64,000 nt of DNA, taken from Osmia lignaria lignaria. Taxonomy: Eukaryota; Arthropoda; Insecta; Hymenoptera; Megachilidae. The notes below the pieces were generated by a model. That model made no database searches and was not told where the DNA came from. It was given only the letters and a program-made list of their open reading frames with translations. The DNA lies in the NCBI RefSeq assembly GCF_051020975.1, contig NC_135040.1, positions 1,543,501-1,607,500 of the forward strand. Direction: 5' to 3'. Positions 43,533-56,346 of the stretch are shown in pieces (position 1 is the first letter of the stretch; every line of letters starts with the position of its first letter). Made by a program: the position numbers and the translations under genes.

Positions 43533-43871
43533 AAGAGCGTACCTTTGAGTTAAAAGTGCTTTGAATCCTTGTTTCACGTTCAATGGAGCAACAGCAGAAT
43601 AATTCTCAAGTTTGATACAAAATGCTTTTTACTGCATTAAAATATATTGTTTAGTTTTATAGTTATCCGTTTTTAAACAAACAAGTACTTTTTGTTGAAA
43701 TATAAAAGGGGGTATAGTGAAAACACGTCCATTCTTACGCGATATCTATGTCGAATGGTTCATATTAAGTTTTAGTAGATTAATACATATTAGCTAGAGA
43801 AATTTCGCTCATATTATAATTAAAATAACCGGTATATGTATTTGCCAGGTTGCGAAATTATTTCACTCCAC

Positions 43872-44329
43872 CTAACATCCTATCCTACTATTATATAAAA
43901 GGACAGCCCCTTTTTCGTTTAGAACTGCTAACCGCGAAAAATACTAAACCAATCGTTACCAACTTTTAATTACATCATCTTCATGGTCCCCGGAAGGTTT
44001 AGCAACAATAAAATCTACCGATTTTACATTAAAATGTTATTATGCTATTAAAAAAGTGATTTATGAAATGTGAATCCCTGTTGCGCATGCGCTTTTACCG
44101 CCTGCAGCCACGCACGCGCTCTTGCACCGCTGAAGTGTAGTTTGAGAATCATCCACTAGATGGCGAGCGGCATCTCCACGAACTCCACAAGAGAGTTGGT
44201 GAAGTTCAGGCCTATAAGACAGGCATGGGCAGATAGTCATATTATGAACGAAAACATAAACGTATGAAAATATTTTTAAACTTAAAAATTTAAGGTAAAT
44301 CTGGAAAATTATGCTCCGAATGCAATGTC
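43872..44329. other. Spacer, no gene recognised
   Basis: 44080-44230 is richer in G+C. The 98-codon minus frame at 44061-44357 has no domain. Confidence 0.4.
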
Positions 44330-44520
44330 GATTTCCAAATTGAGTTTTGGATCGCAAATCGAGTTGAGGTATCGATTGGAGTTCGAGTTCTGAGTTAGTG
44401 CTTAGATCCTGTTATTACGAGTACGCGAACAAAATGGTGTTAAATGAACTTTCGAAATCTCGGCTGACTCGACCCGAAATTCGGGTATCTGAATTTCCGA
44501 GTACTCGCATATCTTTAGTA
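44330..44520. repeat. Partial copy of the GAGTACTCG family
   Basis: Contains CGAGTTCTGAGTTAGTG, ACTCGACCCGAAATTCGGG and the end CCGAGTACTCGCATATCTTT, matching one side of 41795-42160. Diverged. Confidence 0.45.
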
Positions 44521-45729
44521 TAGTTACCATATGTAGCATATATCAATGAAAATAACGAAGAAGATAGTAATTTTATTTGCTAGATGTACTTTGGAAGTCG
44601 CGCCCGACCAATCGTAAGCTCGGATACTCGAATATCCTTATTTTCTAGGTATTAATATCGAATAATATTCCGTGACTGAGAATTTACTTAACCGGAAAGC
44701 CCCGAAGTAGGTACTCGATGAGTGTATTGAATTTTACAGAAGCGATGCGAAATGCATGAGCAGCAGCGATAAAATTAAAATTTGTTCTCATTTACTGGCA
44801 GGCAGCTGACATTTAAATAATTTTCTCTCTCTCCTCCGCGGTCTTTATCACTTTTGTAGATTAATTTCCATAAATGCGCAATTCACTCATTGTGGAGAGA
44901 CTCTCGCTTTTTCTCGTTCAACGACAAATTAATTTCGTGTATATAATTTGTTCTGAATATCAGCAAATCCACCGTGATAATAACGATTCTCAATTTATAC
45001 TTTGAAATACGCAATCGTTCAAACATTTGAATACAATTATCACGTTTTCATCCTATTAACTGTGCAATAACATACAAAATGTAAAAGGATATTTTACGTG
45101 ACTCAAAGAGACGAATTTAATTCTCCTGATCAGATATTCTCGAATAGGGTTCAAATAATTATTCGAATTGATTTTAAATGATAAAGTCATCCGAAAAATA
45201 ACAGTTGGGATCAGTGGTGCAGTGGGGAGGTTAGAAAAATCAATCGACCACTTATTAAAAAATCAAAACTATTTGTCATAAATACTGAAATATTTTTGAA
45301 AATTTTAAAACACCTTGTTGGGAATAAATGGAATGAAGAAAATTATACTTAATATTACCACGATCCTAAAAAAGTAGAAACATACTTTTTGACGCCACTA
45401 TCGGCCAATTATGATTATGTCACTTCTAGATATTTATAAAGCACATAATACATTCTAACGTTGCTGAAAAATAAAAAAACAACGTAAATTCAAATATGTC
45501 CAAATACCCTGAAAAATAAAGAATAGTAAATAAATAATTATGACAGTACACCTAATTCCTTGAAGCATAAATTAATGCTCCGTAGGAATTTTTATTTTCC
45601 ACTTCCTGCCTTTACTACCATTTACTGTCCTTTGTACAACTTATACTTACTGTAGTCATAGGCTACTATACATATACTATGTATAATTAACTTCGAAAAT
45701 TGTATGCAAAAGTGATAATGAATATTAAA
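44521..45729. other. AT-rich spacer, no gene seen
   Basis: No long frame. TAATTT-rich sequence around 44860-45060. Confidence 0.45.
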
Positions 45730-46000
45730 GCTGTGCGGGCATTGTTTCGGACAATGGTTTGTAAAATTCGAGTCCTCGAAATTATAGTCGGACTTGATTG
45801 AGTCGGGTCGAGATCCCAAAATCTCGGAGAGGTCCGCTTCGGCTCGTGATCTTTGAGTAGTCGAGTCGGGTCACATCCAAAAATCTCAGAAGTTTGTAGT
45901 CACACGAGTATGATGCCTTTCCATAATCTATCAATCTAATTTTGTATTTTGTATTTTCAACTTCAAAATAATTTTCATATTTTTTAGTGTAATTAGATAT
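45730..46000. repeat. Partial copy of the GAGTACTCG family
   Basis: CGAGTCCTCGAAATTATAGTC, GAGTCGGGTCGAGATCCC and AGTCGAGTCGGGTCACATCC share word content and order with 41795-42160, followed by ATTTTCATATTTTTTAGTG. No clear termini. Confidence 0.45.
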
Positions 46001-46644
46001 AAAAGTTTGCAAGAAAAAGAACATTTTATAATATAACGTATTGTATATGTATTAATTTAATATTATACCGTACATCTGTACAATATCGAAGAGCTACTCT
46101 CTAGTTAGAAAATGTACTCAAGCTCACTATTGAAGTTATTACATCCGGTACACGTGAGAGGTAGTTCACTTATAAGTTTACCTACAGATACGTTGAAAGA
46201 TTAAAATGTAATCTTCCTTTGAAGATGAATATACGATATAGATGTTTGAAGTGAATGTAAACAACTTCTAAATTATAATTAGATTGTGGATGTTTATGCA
46301 CTTTAAATACAAGGTGGGCCAGGCAGACAAGAACATCTAATTTTAGACCATCAGTGTCTTCTCTATTTCGAGCTGTTTAATCCATAACTGGTAGAATGGA
46401 GTCTATCAAGCCCTAATTTTGATTTAATTATTATTAAAAAAATATATATAACTTTATTAATTTTTATATAAGGTACTAGATAAAACTCATAGTACTACAA
46501 TTTTTTTTATTTTCATCTATTTATAAATTTCTGAATATTTCTATGGGGTTCTGTGAGCCTCTTCCCCCATTTTCTGCACGACAAAATGATTGTCATATCA
46601 ATTATGGGTTTAGATGATTGTTATATGAAATTTAAGCAGTCTAA
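46001..46644. other. AT-rich spacer, no gene seen
   Basis: Nothing supported. Confidence 0.45.
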
Positions 46645-46826
46645 CCCTTGAACAGCTGAACCTGGGTCAATCGTGACCCAAACTTACAAAATAGATACAA
46701 GGATATTAACCTACAGTTAAATGTATAATTTCTAAAGCAACACTGGACAACTTAGAAAATAGAGATAGTATGAAGTATAAAATTACAATAAAATTGTGGC
46801 TTTCTTCATGGTCCGCCGTCCGAGAG
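46645..46826 (+). mobile_element. TTAA miniature element, copy G
   Basis: Starts CCCTTGAACAGCTGAACCTG, contains GTCAATCGTGACCC and ATAGATACAAGGATATTAACC, lacks the TTTCATATATTGG block (internal deletion) and ends GTCCGCCGTCCGAGAG with TTAA at 46827-46830. The left target reads CTAA. Confidence 0.7.
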
Positions 46827-46830
46827 TTAA

Positions 46831-48371
46831 TGTTATAAAATATAGAAATAGTGACTAAATTATGAAATAGTCTTAAACTACTACAAAATTATTTATTAAA
46901 ATTCCATAAATGACATGAAATGAATTTTCAGCCTAATCGAGTGCCACCCGAAAACAATTTTTTACCACCTTTACATAAAATTGTTTGTTCCTCAAAATAT
47001 AAAAACAGGGAAATTCATTGTCAACCTAATAATATTCATTCTCCCCAGAGCCTGTATTTTATCATGAATCATGAATTTCCCCAGGGCCTATATTTTACAG
47101 CTGGATTCTTCGGATGATCATATCCGGGTGGAAAACAATCTCGGTGATTCGCACTTGGTGTTGGAAAATAAATAATTCCTCGCCACACCACTCGAGACAA
47201 TGCAAATAATCCGTTCGATAAATGGCGCGTGCTTTGTTAGCGCGGTAAGCCTAGCGGGCTCAGAAAAGGCTGTTCGGCTTAATAGAAATTTAATTGATCC
47301 TTCGGCTATGCGCGGTCGGACGTAATGCAAATTGAAGTGCTCCGGTGAACGAGCCTGTACGAGAGGCTCGGAGGATGAGAGTACGAGAACTGTAGAGAAA
47401 GCACGGGTGGAGTTGAAGCCACGAAGGTGTGAGACGCTGCTAAAGGGTGAAAACGAGAGGGTGACGAGGCTGAGGGAGGAAAGGGGAAAGCTTTCGCCGA
47501 GAGTCTGCGACGGATAGAGTTTCTATGCTCGCGCCTGGACACGAAGCAAGCGTGAACAGAGCGCTCTTGTCCCACGCGGCTCAACTCTGTACCGCTAGAC
47601 ATCCATCTCCATTCCTCCTTCTACATATTCAGTTCTTCGGCTTCTTTCTTCTTTTAGTTTTCATATTGTTCCTTGAGCATCTCTGGCTATGCTTATTCAT
47701 TTACTTCGATCTTTCTGCCACGTAATTCTCTTCCTTCCTGCTTTCTTCAATATTCTATGGGACCTTATGTATTGGGTGAATGCAGAAGTTCTGTCATTTT
47801 CCTGTTCATCTACTAATAACTTTGTTTTGTTTCGAATTTAACAATTTTAAAAACTTTATGAAAACTTAAATAATTAACTTTAGAGAACAGGAAGGTAACG
47901 TTGTGTCATGATAATAACACTGAACCTACGATGCAACCAGGGAATTTATTTGGAGGACGACACATTATCCTGATATCATTCCAGCATATTTTCATTTACT
48001 TAGATTATTGCAAAACTCTTTAAATGACTGAACATTTACAACTGAGAAACGAGTTAAACGAATTATTGATAATCTTGTAGACTTTGAGGGTCAAGAATTT
48101 GTTGTCATAGAATAAAATGAAGAATATATGGACACATGGATGAATGAGAATATAAAAAACAATTGTTACATCTTGCATTATTATTATGTAAATCCGAGAA
48201 AACTTTTGCACCCATCTAACACAACCATTGCTCAAAAGTCTTAAAACATTTGTCATATTAGACATCTCTGAAATTTGCAATATCTCAATTTCCTCTGAAT
48301 GAATCAAGTCATGAATGCACCTATTTTTGTAAATTTTTAAGCTTTAAATTGATGTATTATAAATAGGACCG
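46831..48371. other. Spacer, no gene recognised
   Basis: 47140-47600 is G+C-rich with frames on both strands (47332-47517 plus, 47306-47602 minus) and no domain. The rest is AT-rich. Confidence 0.4.
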
Positions 48372-48560
48372 AATTAAGATTTCTAGGACTAGGAGCTATC
48401 AGACCTTCCAGCCCTCCTATGGTTCAAAAAATTGAAATTTTTCGAAATAAAATAACATTTAATCATAAAGAAAAAAGAAAGCAGTAAAAAAATTCCTTCA
48501 CTAAGTTTGGCATAGTAAATGGAAAGCTTAGGAGGGGCTACAGCCCCCTTAAGCCACCCC
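48372..48560 (+). repeat. Dispersed repeat, GGGGCC-ended family, copy 2
   Basis: AATTAAGATTTCTAGGACTAGG, AATTGAAATTTTTCGAAATAA and TTAATCATAAAGAAA match 62985-63172 in the same order. The right end AGGGGCTACAGCCCCCTTAAG differs. No coding. Confidence 0.5.
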
Positions 48561-51500
48561 CTTGATCTGGTACTGAGCATAAGTGCTATTTTACATTAAT
48601 ATAATGCCATCAAATCCTGTCAGAATTTTAATATTTCGAAATCAAACATTTAATATGCAACAATTTAATGCTTGTTTATTACGGCAAATCCTTCAATTAT
48701 TTTCTGCGAGATGATTACAACGAAATGTTACAGCAATATCACCATGAACTTCCCTGTTCAATGCGGCGCATAAGCTTACCACGTGTCCAGCCTCTCACAC
48801 GTTCGAGTGGAACCCGTTCACATGAACTAGTAAGACCGTTAATCCTCTCTATGTCGACAGGATCACATAGTGGCGACCCCAGAATGCAAGGTGCGCTAGT
48901 GTCCACAGGATACATTGTCCCATGGCAACACTATCATCCTTCGTACCCGTAGCCACTACGACTACATAGGACAATGAAGCGGTAGAAGAAGGTTTATGGG
49001 TGCATAAACCACACAATTTTAGGGTTGATCTAAAATTATCACACGATATAAACCAACATCCAACAATTAAATATTTACTACACTATATTGATGTGTTTCG
49101 CTAGATAGGGAGAAGTTACGTTCAGTTCTGCGGAATTACTGTCAAAACAATGGATTATCAAATTGAAAAATGGCATTTGTTTTGAAACAATTTAGATGAG
49201 AAGAACGGTCAATTTTATGATCGAGATTAAAGGGCGTCGCAAAATATAATTAGTAACATAAAGTCTTACATTAAGCAATGGAGAGATTATTGGTGTGATT
49301 AGGATTTTTTCTAGGGTTTGTCCGGTTTCTTAGAAATCTTTGAATTTTTGAATTCTGAAATTTCGAAATTTTAGAATAATGAGCGGGCAGGTCCAAATGT
49401 TTTAAAAGAAGCCAGTCCATGTTATGAAAGGAGGCAGCATCCTGGCTAATACCTGGCTGATACCTCAAGAAATTAATTTTGTAATAAATCAAGTCGTAAA
49501 CAGAATGAAAAATTGGTATACAAAGTAAGAAATATTAAACAAGAACATTTTGCATAATCTATTAATTAGGTATACATTTCATGAAAAGTTGTGAATTTCA
49601 AAGAAGATATTACCTAGTATACAAAAAAGATTGTGCTACAAAAAATGTGATTAAGATAAAAATATTTTATTTAAAGAAACAGTTGACTTTCAAGACCTCT
49701 GCAACACTTCCAACCAGTGATGAGGAATTTGTTACTTTTAAATAGGGATAGATACTAATTACATTTTGAGTAATTACCTAGTTACTAACTAGTTATTTGA
49801 GTTGTGCAAAAGCAACTGTAGAACTTTTGTTTATTAGAAGATAAAACAATCAACAGAATGAAATGCTTAATTTCTAAATTATATCAATTTATGTTTTATT
49901 TTTAAGAATTATTGCTGCATATCAATAATTATACTATAATTATACTATAATAATTATAATATATCAAAGTACAAAAACGTCTTTCTCATGCTAAGAGGAG
50001 TGTTACTTTCTTGAATTGATTAGTTCAGTTATTTTTCCCCGTTTCTACTTTCACTAATATGCAATGTTCCTGTTGAAAGTTTTCATAAAATGTATAATTT
50101 GAAAGTTATGCAAGGTGGTTTAATTAAAAATATGAAATGCTCTGGAAAATATGAAATGTTTTGAATTTTATTCATTATAGAAGAATGTGTAATAATTTTG
50201 TCACTTATAAACATGTTAGTAATGATGAACAGTCGTTGTGACGTTAAACTTATACGAAAAGGTATAACATTTTGGAATTAATTTATGGAAAGCTAACAAT
50301 ACCTCACTTCTTAAAAAAAAAATGTATGGATATGATTTTTTCTATATATCTTGTGATTTTTACAAAAATAATAACATTTAAAGATTCTTTCTTGAATTGA
50401 CCTATTCTATAGTACTTTCATGTAAATAAATAAAAAATACAATGTATTAACGTTATTTCAACGTTGAATTTAGTAGAATGGACGGATATCAAATGGGTCA
50501 GAAGCTATAGAACAGTTTTCAAGGTTAGTACACGGTTTAAACATGGTTGAAAAATGGGTAACTTTGGAGAATGATGAATTGAGATGAACACTTTCCCAGA
50601 TTCATCATGCTTTCACGAAATATATTTTATTTTCGTTTCGTTGCTCGATGGATTAACTGCATTTCTAGATAAACGATCTTTCTCCACGTTACTTCGCGTG
50701 AAGGATTAGCGAGAAGTACGTCATAGATTTCCGTCTGGTACCGCCCTCAAAGGTAATGAAAATCGAAATAAGGCAGAAGTACTCGAAAAAGGACGCAAAG
50801 AATCGACAAGAGCTCAACAAAGAGGTTTCATGCTTGTATGGAACACAATACGTTCCCTAACTCATATATCGTCTTGTATATCCGATGATTTGATTTCAGG
50901 AAAGATTATGTACATAATAACCTCTGCTAACAAAAAAGTATTACACATAGAAATATATCCAAACAATTTTATAGAAAAAAACTCATTTGTTGATTTACCA
51001 CTTTAATTATCGTCGTTCCTTCTAATTTTATGAAAACAATGTTTTATACCCTGATAATAGTTATTAATATGAGCAGTCCAAGGGAAAAACAATTCCATAT
51101 AGTCTATTTCAAATTAAAATTATGATTTTGGCATTATGTGATGTAGCTTAGAAAATATTATTACATTATAATACAATGAAAGGAACACAAACTCAATTCA
51201 GAAAAATTCAGGAGACGAAGAATGCTGATTTAAAAATGATTTATTTTAAACACTTCCAATTTAATTAAGACCAAAAGGGTAAAACTCAAATAAATGAAGG
51301 TTATTTGTTTATAATAACATATTTTTAATACATTTTTCTATTTTATGTGTTACTAACTCTATAATAAAATGTTATTTGAAATTTGCAAAAATATTCCGGT
51401 ATTTAATAAGAAAGGTTTTTAATTTCTTTATAGCAAGAGTCAGTTGGCCTTTCAACCCCCTCGTTACACAACTGTATATATGTAAAATAAAAGTATAGTC

Positions 51501-51639
51501 ATCTTTGTATTAGCTTTTCTTATTTCAAACCATAAAAATGTGAAAGGTAAAATTATGTTTCAAAGCAGAAGAAAAGAATTGGAGAACACTAACGTAATTA
51601 GGTAGGGGGCAGAGTGTCCAGCTCTCGGAAAATGTGGAA
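48561..51639. other. Long spacer, no gene recognised
   Basis: 48740-48970 is less AT-rich and holds a 94-codon frame (48668-48952) without domains. 49750-51600 is strongly AT-rich. No matched repeat beyond short A/T runs. Confidence 0.4.
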
Positions 51640-52100
51640 CTTCACCATTCTAAAACTTCATAATTCAGTTTAAGGATTTTACAACCTCAGAATTCCCAAA
51701 TTTCAGATTTCCTCTATTTCAGAATTTCAAAATTACAAATCTTCAAAATTTTAGCATTCCAAAATTGAAATTCTAAAATTCTATAATTTCAAAATATCAG
51801 AACTTCAGAATTCCAAAATTCAAAAGTTTCAGAGCACCAAAATTCAAACATTTCAGATATCCTACACTTAGAATTTCAAAATTACAAATCTTCAAAATTT
51901 CAGAATTACAAAATTACAAAATTTTGAGATTCTAATATCCTAAAATTTCAAAATATCAAGATTTCGAAATTCCAGAGTTTCAAAATTACTAAATTATAAA
52001 ATTTCAGACTTTCAAATTCCAGAATTTCATAACTCCAAAATTCCGTATCCTAAAAATTTCAAAATTACAAAGATCCGAATTTTCAAAATTCTAGATTTTG
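51640..52100. repeat. Degenerate short-unit A/T array 4, the longest
   Basis: About 460 bp of AGAATTCC, AAAATTCA, AAATTTCAG and similar words in near-continuous succession, with an apparent unit of 8-9 bp and higher-order repeats such as AGAATTTCAAAATTACAAAT occurring twice (near 51720 and 51870). Confidence 0.75.
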
Positions 52101-53190
52101 AAGGTTTTTAAGGAACCTAGCCCACTGTAGAAAAAGATCCAAGTTACTCCAATGTTTGAAAGTATAGTCAAGACAAATATCAAGAAAATATAGGCATAAA
52201 TCTGTAAGTAACAAAAAAATCTCAAATAACAATCCAAAGGCTACATCTTGTACAGTATATGAGTTCCTTCAAACAATCCATAACATCGAAGAAACCTAGA
52301 ATACCTATTGCTGCATTATATCCGGCAATTCCTTAAATTTAAAGATGCTTTAGAAACGATATCGTCTATACGTTACAGTTGTCATTTAATGGAACATGGA
52401 TTTTGGCAATAACTGGGCGTATAAATCAAAGCGCGAATAGATAGGCGGGCGACAAGAAATAAAGGGGTAATAATCGTAAAACATGTAAGAGTCAAGCGTG
52501 AAATACATTTTGAGCAAAATCAAGCGGTATATCGGGGGATCAATTCTGTGTCTAGGTACCCTCGAGAAAGGAGCATTTCATGCCACCTAACTCGTAAAAT
52601 AACTCCAAACAAGTTCTGATAAATTGTAGCCGTCACAGCACGTGCGAAGCGTTCCCCATTAGTTATACCGTTTTCCGCCGGAATGTGCCCTTGTCTTTTC
52701 ATGAAACACATGCTCTTGCTGTTATCAGGCGTCAAAATTTGTAGCACACGTGCTACCAACTATTGGATATGACGATATATTTCGTTAATAAATTTATTCC
52801 AAGCTTGCCCTGCTGTTTATATTATAACGGTGTTCACGGATGCTGTTTCGTCTGGCGGATATCCGATGCAAAATTCCTATGAAACGTTTTGCGATTTTTT
52901 CTTTCCAAGTGGGTGGCAAGTTTCGTAACCGTTATTGACTGCCGTCGCTTAATTTGTATTGGCACAGTCCGCACGTACCTATGATCAATCAATATTGATT
53001 TTCACTTTTTCGTCCATTTAAGAGACGTGTCATGGTACAGCATTCTGAAAAACTGCCTGGTATTGGTTGAAAAATTGAAAATTAAGTTAGTTTTTATATA
53101 TAATTTTAATAGTTCTTTAGGGGAGACTAGACATTAGTTTTTTATGTATTTTATATTCCATATCCATTACCATTAATGATTTTTACTTAA
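52101..53190. other. Spacer, no gene recognised
   Basis: 52440-53030 is more G+C-rich. The 79-codon minus frame at 52520-52759 has a protein-like composition but no domain that I know. Confidence 0.35.
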
Positions 53191-53358
53191 CACTTACCCA
53201 CACTTACAAAATATATACAAAGATATTAATCTAAACTTAAATGTATACTTTTTCAAACGAAAGAGTTTCATATATTAGACGAATCATTTTTAAAAGAACA
53301 ATGCAAAATTTTAAAAATGAAAATAGTATTAAATTAAAATTTGGGCTCTTTCTGTAGT
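53191..53358 (+). mobile_element. TTAA miniature element, copy H
   Basis: Preceded by TTAA (53187-53190). Has ACTTACAAAATATATACAAAG, the TTTCATATATTAGACGAAT block and the end TTTGGGCTCTTTCTG, then merges into the next element without the usual AAGGG end. Confidence 0.6.
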
Positions 53359-53365
53359 ACTCGCG

Positions 53366-53632
53366 ATCAAATCAGGCTTCCCCGGGGAAACTGGTAATGT
53401 CCCACGAGAATGACGAAGTGAAGAAAGAGGCCCCATATACCCATATACGCAGGAAAGTTTGAGTTAATATTTATTTCGTGATTCCTACTTTGCATACTTA
53501 TCATATGCAATGATTAAACATTATGTTATTCTTTTTCTAAATTATTTTTAATATTAATATCGTCAAAATTCGAATTTTGAGAATTCCTGCGTCCCCTGTA
53601 TCGCTATTCTCTCTAGGGAAGCCTGATTTGAT
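53366..53632. mobile_element. GTAGGCTTCC-related element, copy 2
   Basis: Perfect 16-bp inverted ends ATCAAATCAGGCTTCC. Internal blocks TTTTGAGAATTCCTG and CCCTGTATCGCTATT match 57141-57516. 267 bp, non-coding. Confidence 0.65.
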
Positions 53633-54479
53633 GACGAGTTTAATATCTTTCATTTACTGATGACCACTGTATCATTTAATTAAATCGAGACCATGAGACT
53701 GAAAAAAGTAATTCTGTAAAAAATTAGTTACATTTATTTTGCAAGAGAAAGTAATGATATGTATATCTTTTTGCTGTATTTTAAATACTTTATTTTTAAA
53801 GCATGAAATAAAAAAATGTTGTCTCTATTATATATTTCACTCCAATTCTACAGTTATAGTGTACCAATTCGTGTAATTTACATATGTCCAGTAATTAACC
53901 ATCGTATGGTTATTTTCTATTGAATCGCATTCTAAACCCTCATTCTCCTCGAAATGGGGTAGATGAATAACTGAAGCAACGCTCAAATGTACGCTCGTTC
54001 ATATAAAGGATGAAATTGAATTAATTAATTACCGACGAGGCAAAGGGGTAATGCGAACCAAACGAGAAGAGAGATTTGAACGGCAGCCTCGACGATACGA
54101 AATAGTTCATATCCCGCATTAGCGATGTAATAGCGGCCTGTCATTCTATTGACATCGATTCAACAAAACACGTCAAAATTGAGGTTCGACTGGGAGCAAT
54201 CACCGTTAGCACAGAGATACGCCGTGTTCGCGAGTGGCAGGCTTAATTCAGAATACCACAGATATCGTGTACGAGCTGAGATGTAGCGTGTCGGCTAATT
54301 GATGCCGGTTTATTAGCTGCCTCTTTCGGCCACGAAGGCGTGAACTGCCGGAATATTACTCGACCGACGCCTACCTACGACTGCTATAGTTCAATGCATA
54401 ATTAATTTGAAATTGCATCGAAGGAGTAACAGAGACGGAGAACTGGCTGGCGAACGAAACGGCGAGCAAGATACGAATA
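53633..54479. other. Spacer with a CG-bearing patch
   Basis: 53940-54460 is richer in G+C, with several TAATTA sites. Could be a conserved regulatory stretch. No gene seen. Confidence 0.35.
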
Positions 54480-54539
54480 CAGGGTGTTTCATGTACAGTA
54501 GCAGTCATAGTAATGATATAGGAGCGATATAGAGAAAGG

Positions 54540-54860
54540 AAACCAAAAAATCAAAATTGCAAATTTTAAACTTCAAAGCTCAAACTTAAAAATAGTAAAT
54601 TTAAAAATTCGATGCTTAAAAATCAAAATTTAAAGTTCAAAACTCAATCCATGAAGATTTCAAAACTCGAAGTTCAAAAATTGATACTTCAAAATTTCAA
54701 AACCCAAAGTCCACAACTCAAAATTACAAATTTCAAGGTTCAAAACTAAAAATCCGAAAATTTCAAAACTCAGAGCCTAAAACTCAAAATTTTTTAAATT
54801 GAAAACTCAAAATTTTAACATTCAAAATTTAAAACTGATGATTTGAAAATGTCAATCCGT
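54540..54860. repeat. Degenerate short-unit A/T array 5
   Basis: Units of the type AAAACTCAAAATT and TTCAAAGTTCAAAA, about 320 bp. Confidence 0.65.
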
Positions 54861-54972
54861 AGCACTAAAGATTTTTATATTTTAATTTTAGTTTCACAGA
54901 GAGTCATAAAATGTAAATATTTACAATCGAGTAATGGGACCCTTTTCCTCTGGAATACCATATTCCTTAAAG

Positions 54973-55185
54973 CAGGCCTGTCCAAGTAGGGGAAATCCAC
55001 TCCTGGAAGACATGTTCCGGTTTCCCTTCCAACGCTGCTCCTTCAAGTAAGATGGAACGGTTCCGACTCTCTGAGGAGACAGTACCGCCGCTAGGAAAGA
55101 CGGAGAGACGATAGACGGAACCGTCCCATCTTACTTGAAGGAGCAGGTGTTTCAGGAGTGGATTTCCCCTACTTGGACAGGCCTG
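54973..55185. mobile_element. 213-bp hAT-like miniature element
   Basis: Ends CAGGCCTGTCCAAGTAGGGG and its inverse. The arms extend inward with GCTCCTTCAAGTAAGATGG against its complement, so most of the element folds back. Flanking octamers CCTTAAAG (54965-54972) and CCCTAAAG (55186-55193) form an 8-bp duplication with one change, typical of hAT. Confidence 0.8.
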
Positions 55186-55385
55186 CCCTAAAGAAACCTA
55201 CCATGCTCAATACTGTACAGTACCATGAATAGAAGAAGCTTCTCTAGGAAGAATGACAGTGTAGAGAGTCTACCACTCATGTTTAAAAGTTCAATTAAAA
55301 TATTCTAATGTTGAAAAAATTACCTCATATAATTTTTTGTGAAGTCTTGAAACTTCGAACCAACATTTAAATGGAACATCCTGTA

Positions 55386-56062
55386 TATTGTAGAAGATTT
55401 GTATGCCTAAGTGCAATACGCTGCTCCTTGTACCATTTCTCGCTTTGATTGACACGCGTTAGTATCGTTTTCGCGAATGGTGTTAAGGTCGCGAACCCAT
55501 TCAAAACCCTTTTATACTCCAACCCTATAACTACGTTGACTGATGCATTTCCCTCGTAAGGCTTGAACACAATTTGTATGCGCTACGCACGTAAGTCACC
55601 TACAAAGTTAAATTGCTGCTACATTGTGGTTCAAGATGTTGGACCAGGTGATACCAACTAACCGACAGGGGAAAGTATTTCCGCAACCGGCACACGTCCG
55701 CCAGAGGTTAAGGACGCCTCGAATCGCTACATCAACTCTGCGCCTCTGTTGCAAGACTTTTCCTTCCTTTTTGTAATTTCATTTTTCAAGCGGTATGAAG
55801 ATTGTGAAGGAGGGCGCAGCACCGCCCGAAACAGCACGCATAGATTGTACCTTTATTGCTTTTGAAGTAAGCAATTCGCTGTAGGATATTTTACTGCGTT
55901 TCCCAGGTATGTATTTCTCAAACCACACACGGTTTGTTAAAGAGGTTTTCATATAATCTTGTTAAAAATGAGAAATGAAAATTAGATTGTCAGATACCGA
56001 TGAAAATAAAACTTACTCTCTTCTTGGATATTGTCATTGATTCGTGCTATGTAACAATACTT
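55386..56062. other. Spacer, no gene recognised
   Basis: 55390-55850 is moderately G+C-rich. The minus frame 55367-55570 has no domain. Confidence 0.4.
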
Positions 56063-56346
56063 GAGGTGTACGGGTACCCGAGTCTCGGGTTGGGTTGGGC
56101 GGACCCCAGAAATTTATCCAGCACGAAAATTTGATCGATTGCTCCTAATTTCGGGACATTAACTTGGGACTCGAACTCTCCTCGGAACCCGAACACGACG
56201 CAGAACTCAAAACTCAATTCGGAAGCCGACACTGCATTTCTCCAACTTACCTTAAATTTTTAAGTAGGAAAAAATTTTCATATATTATCGTATATACCTA
56301 ATCAGATGTAATTAAGTTTCGGGTCTCGAGTCGATTTCAGGGCCTG
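56063..56346. repeat. Copy of the GAGTACTCG family
   Basis: GGTGTACGGGTACCCGAGTC, CGGGTTGGGTTGGGCGGACC and, near the right, GGGTCTCGAGTCGATTTC. Order and ATTTTCATATAT block match 41795-42160. Confidence 0.5.

Larger units (their letters stand above)
42847..43871 (-). mobile_element. GGGGCAAGTGCA-ended element, copy 2, interrupted
   Basis: Inverted relative to 22051-22562 with long shared blocks on both sides of a 458-bp insert (43075-43532). Left edge GTGAAGTGGGGCAAATGCAG, right edge near CACTCCAC. The reference copy runs straight from GAGGCAA to CGCGTACC, which defines the insertion point. Confidence 0.7.
54480..55383. mobile_element. Mariner-type ends enclosing an array and a second element
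   Basis: CAGGGTGTTTCATGTAC after TA (54478-54479) and GGAACATCCTG before TA (55384-55385) are imperfect inverse copies. Between them lie the A/T array 54540-54860 and the hAT-like element 54973-55185. The pairing of these two ends as one element is tentative. Confidence 0.4.

Noticed and set aside
43357..43548. 63-codon frame across the 188-bp miniature element
   Set aside because: It crosses the end of an inserted element and has an antisense twin.
48885..48900. TGGCGACCCCAG, resembling a primer-binding site after an LTR end
   Set aside because: No LTR pair or retroelement frame lies nearby, and the match to a tRNA end is too short.
51640..52100. Possible CRISPR-like array
   Set aside because: The units are short, degenerate and A/T-only with no constant repeat or spacer structure, and the genome is eukaryotic.
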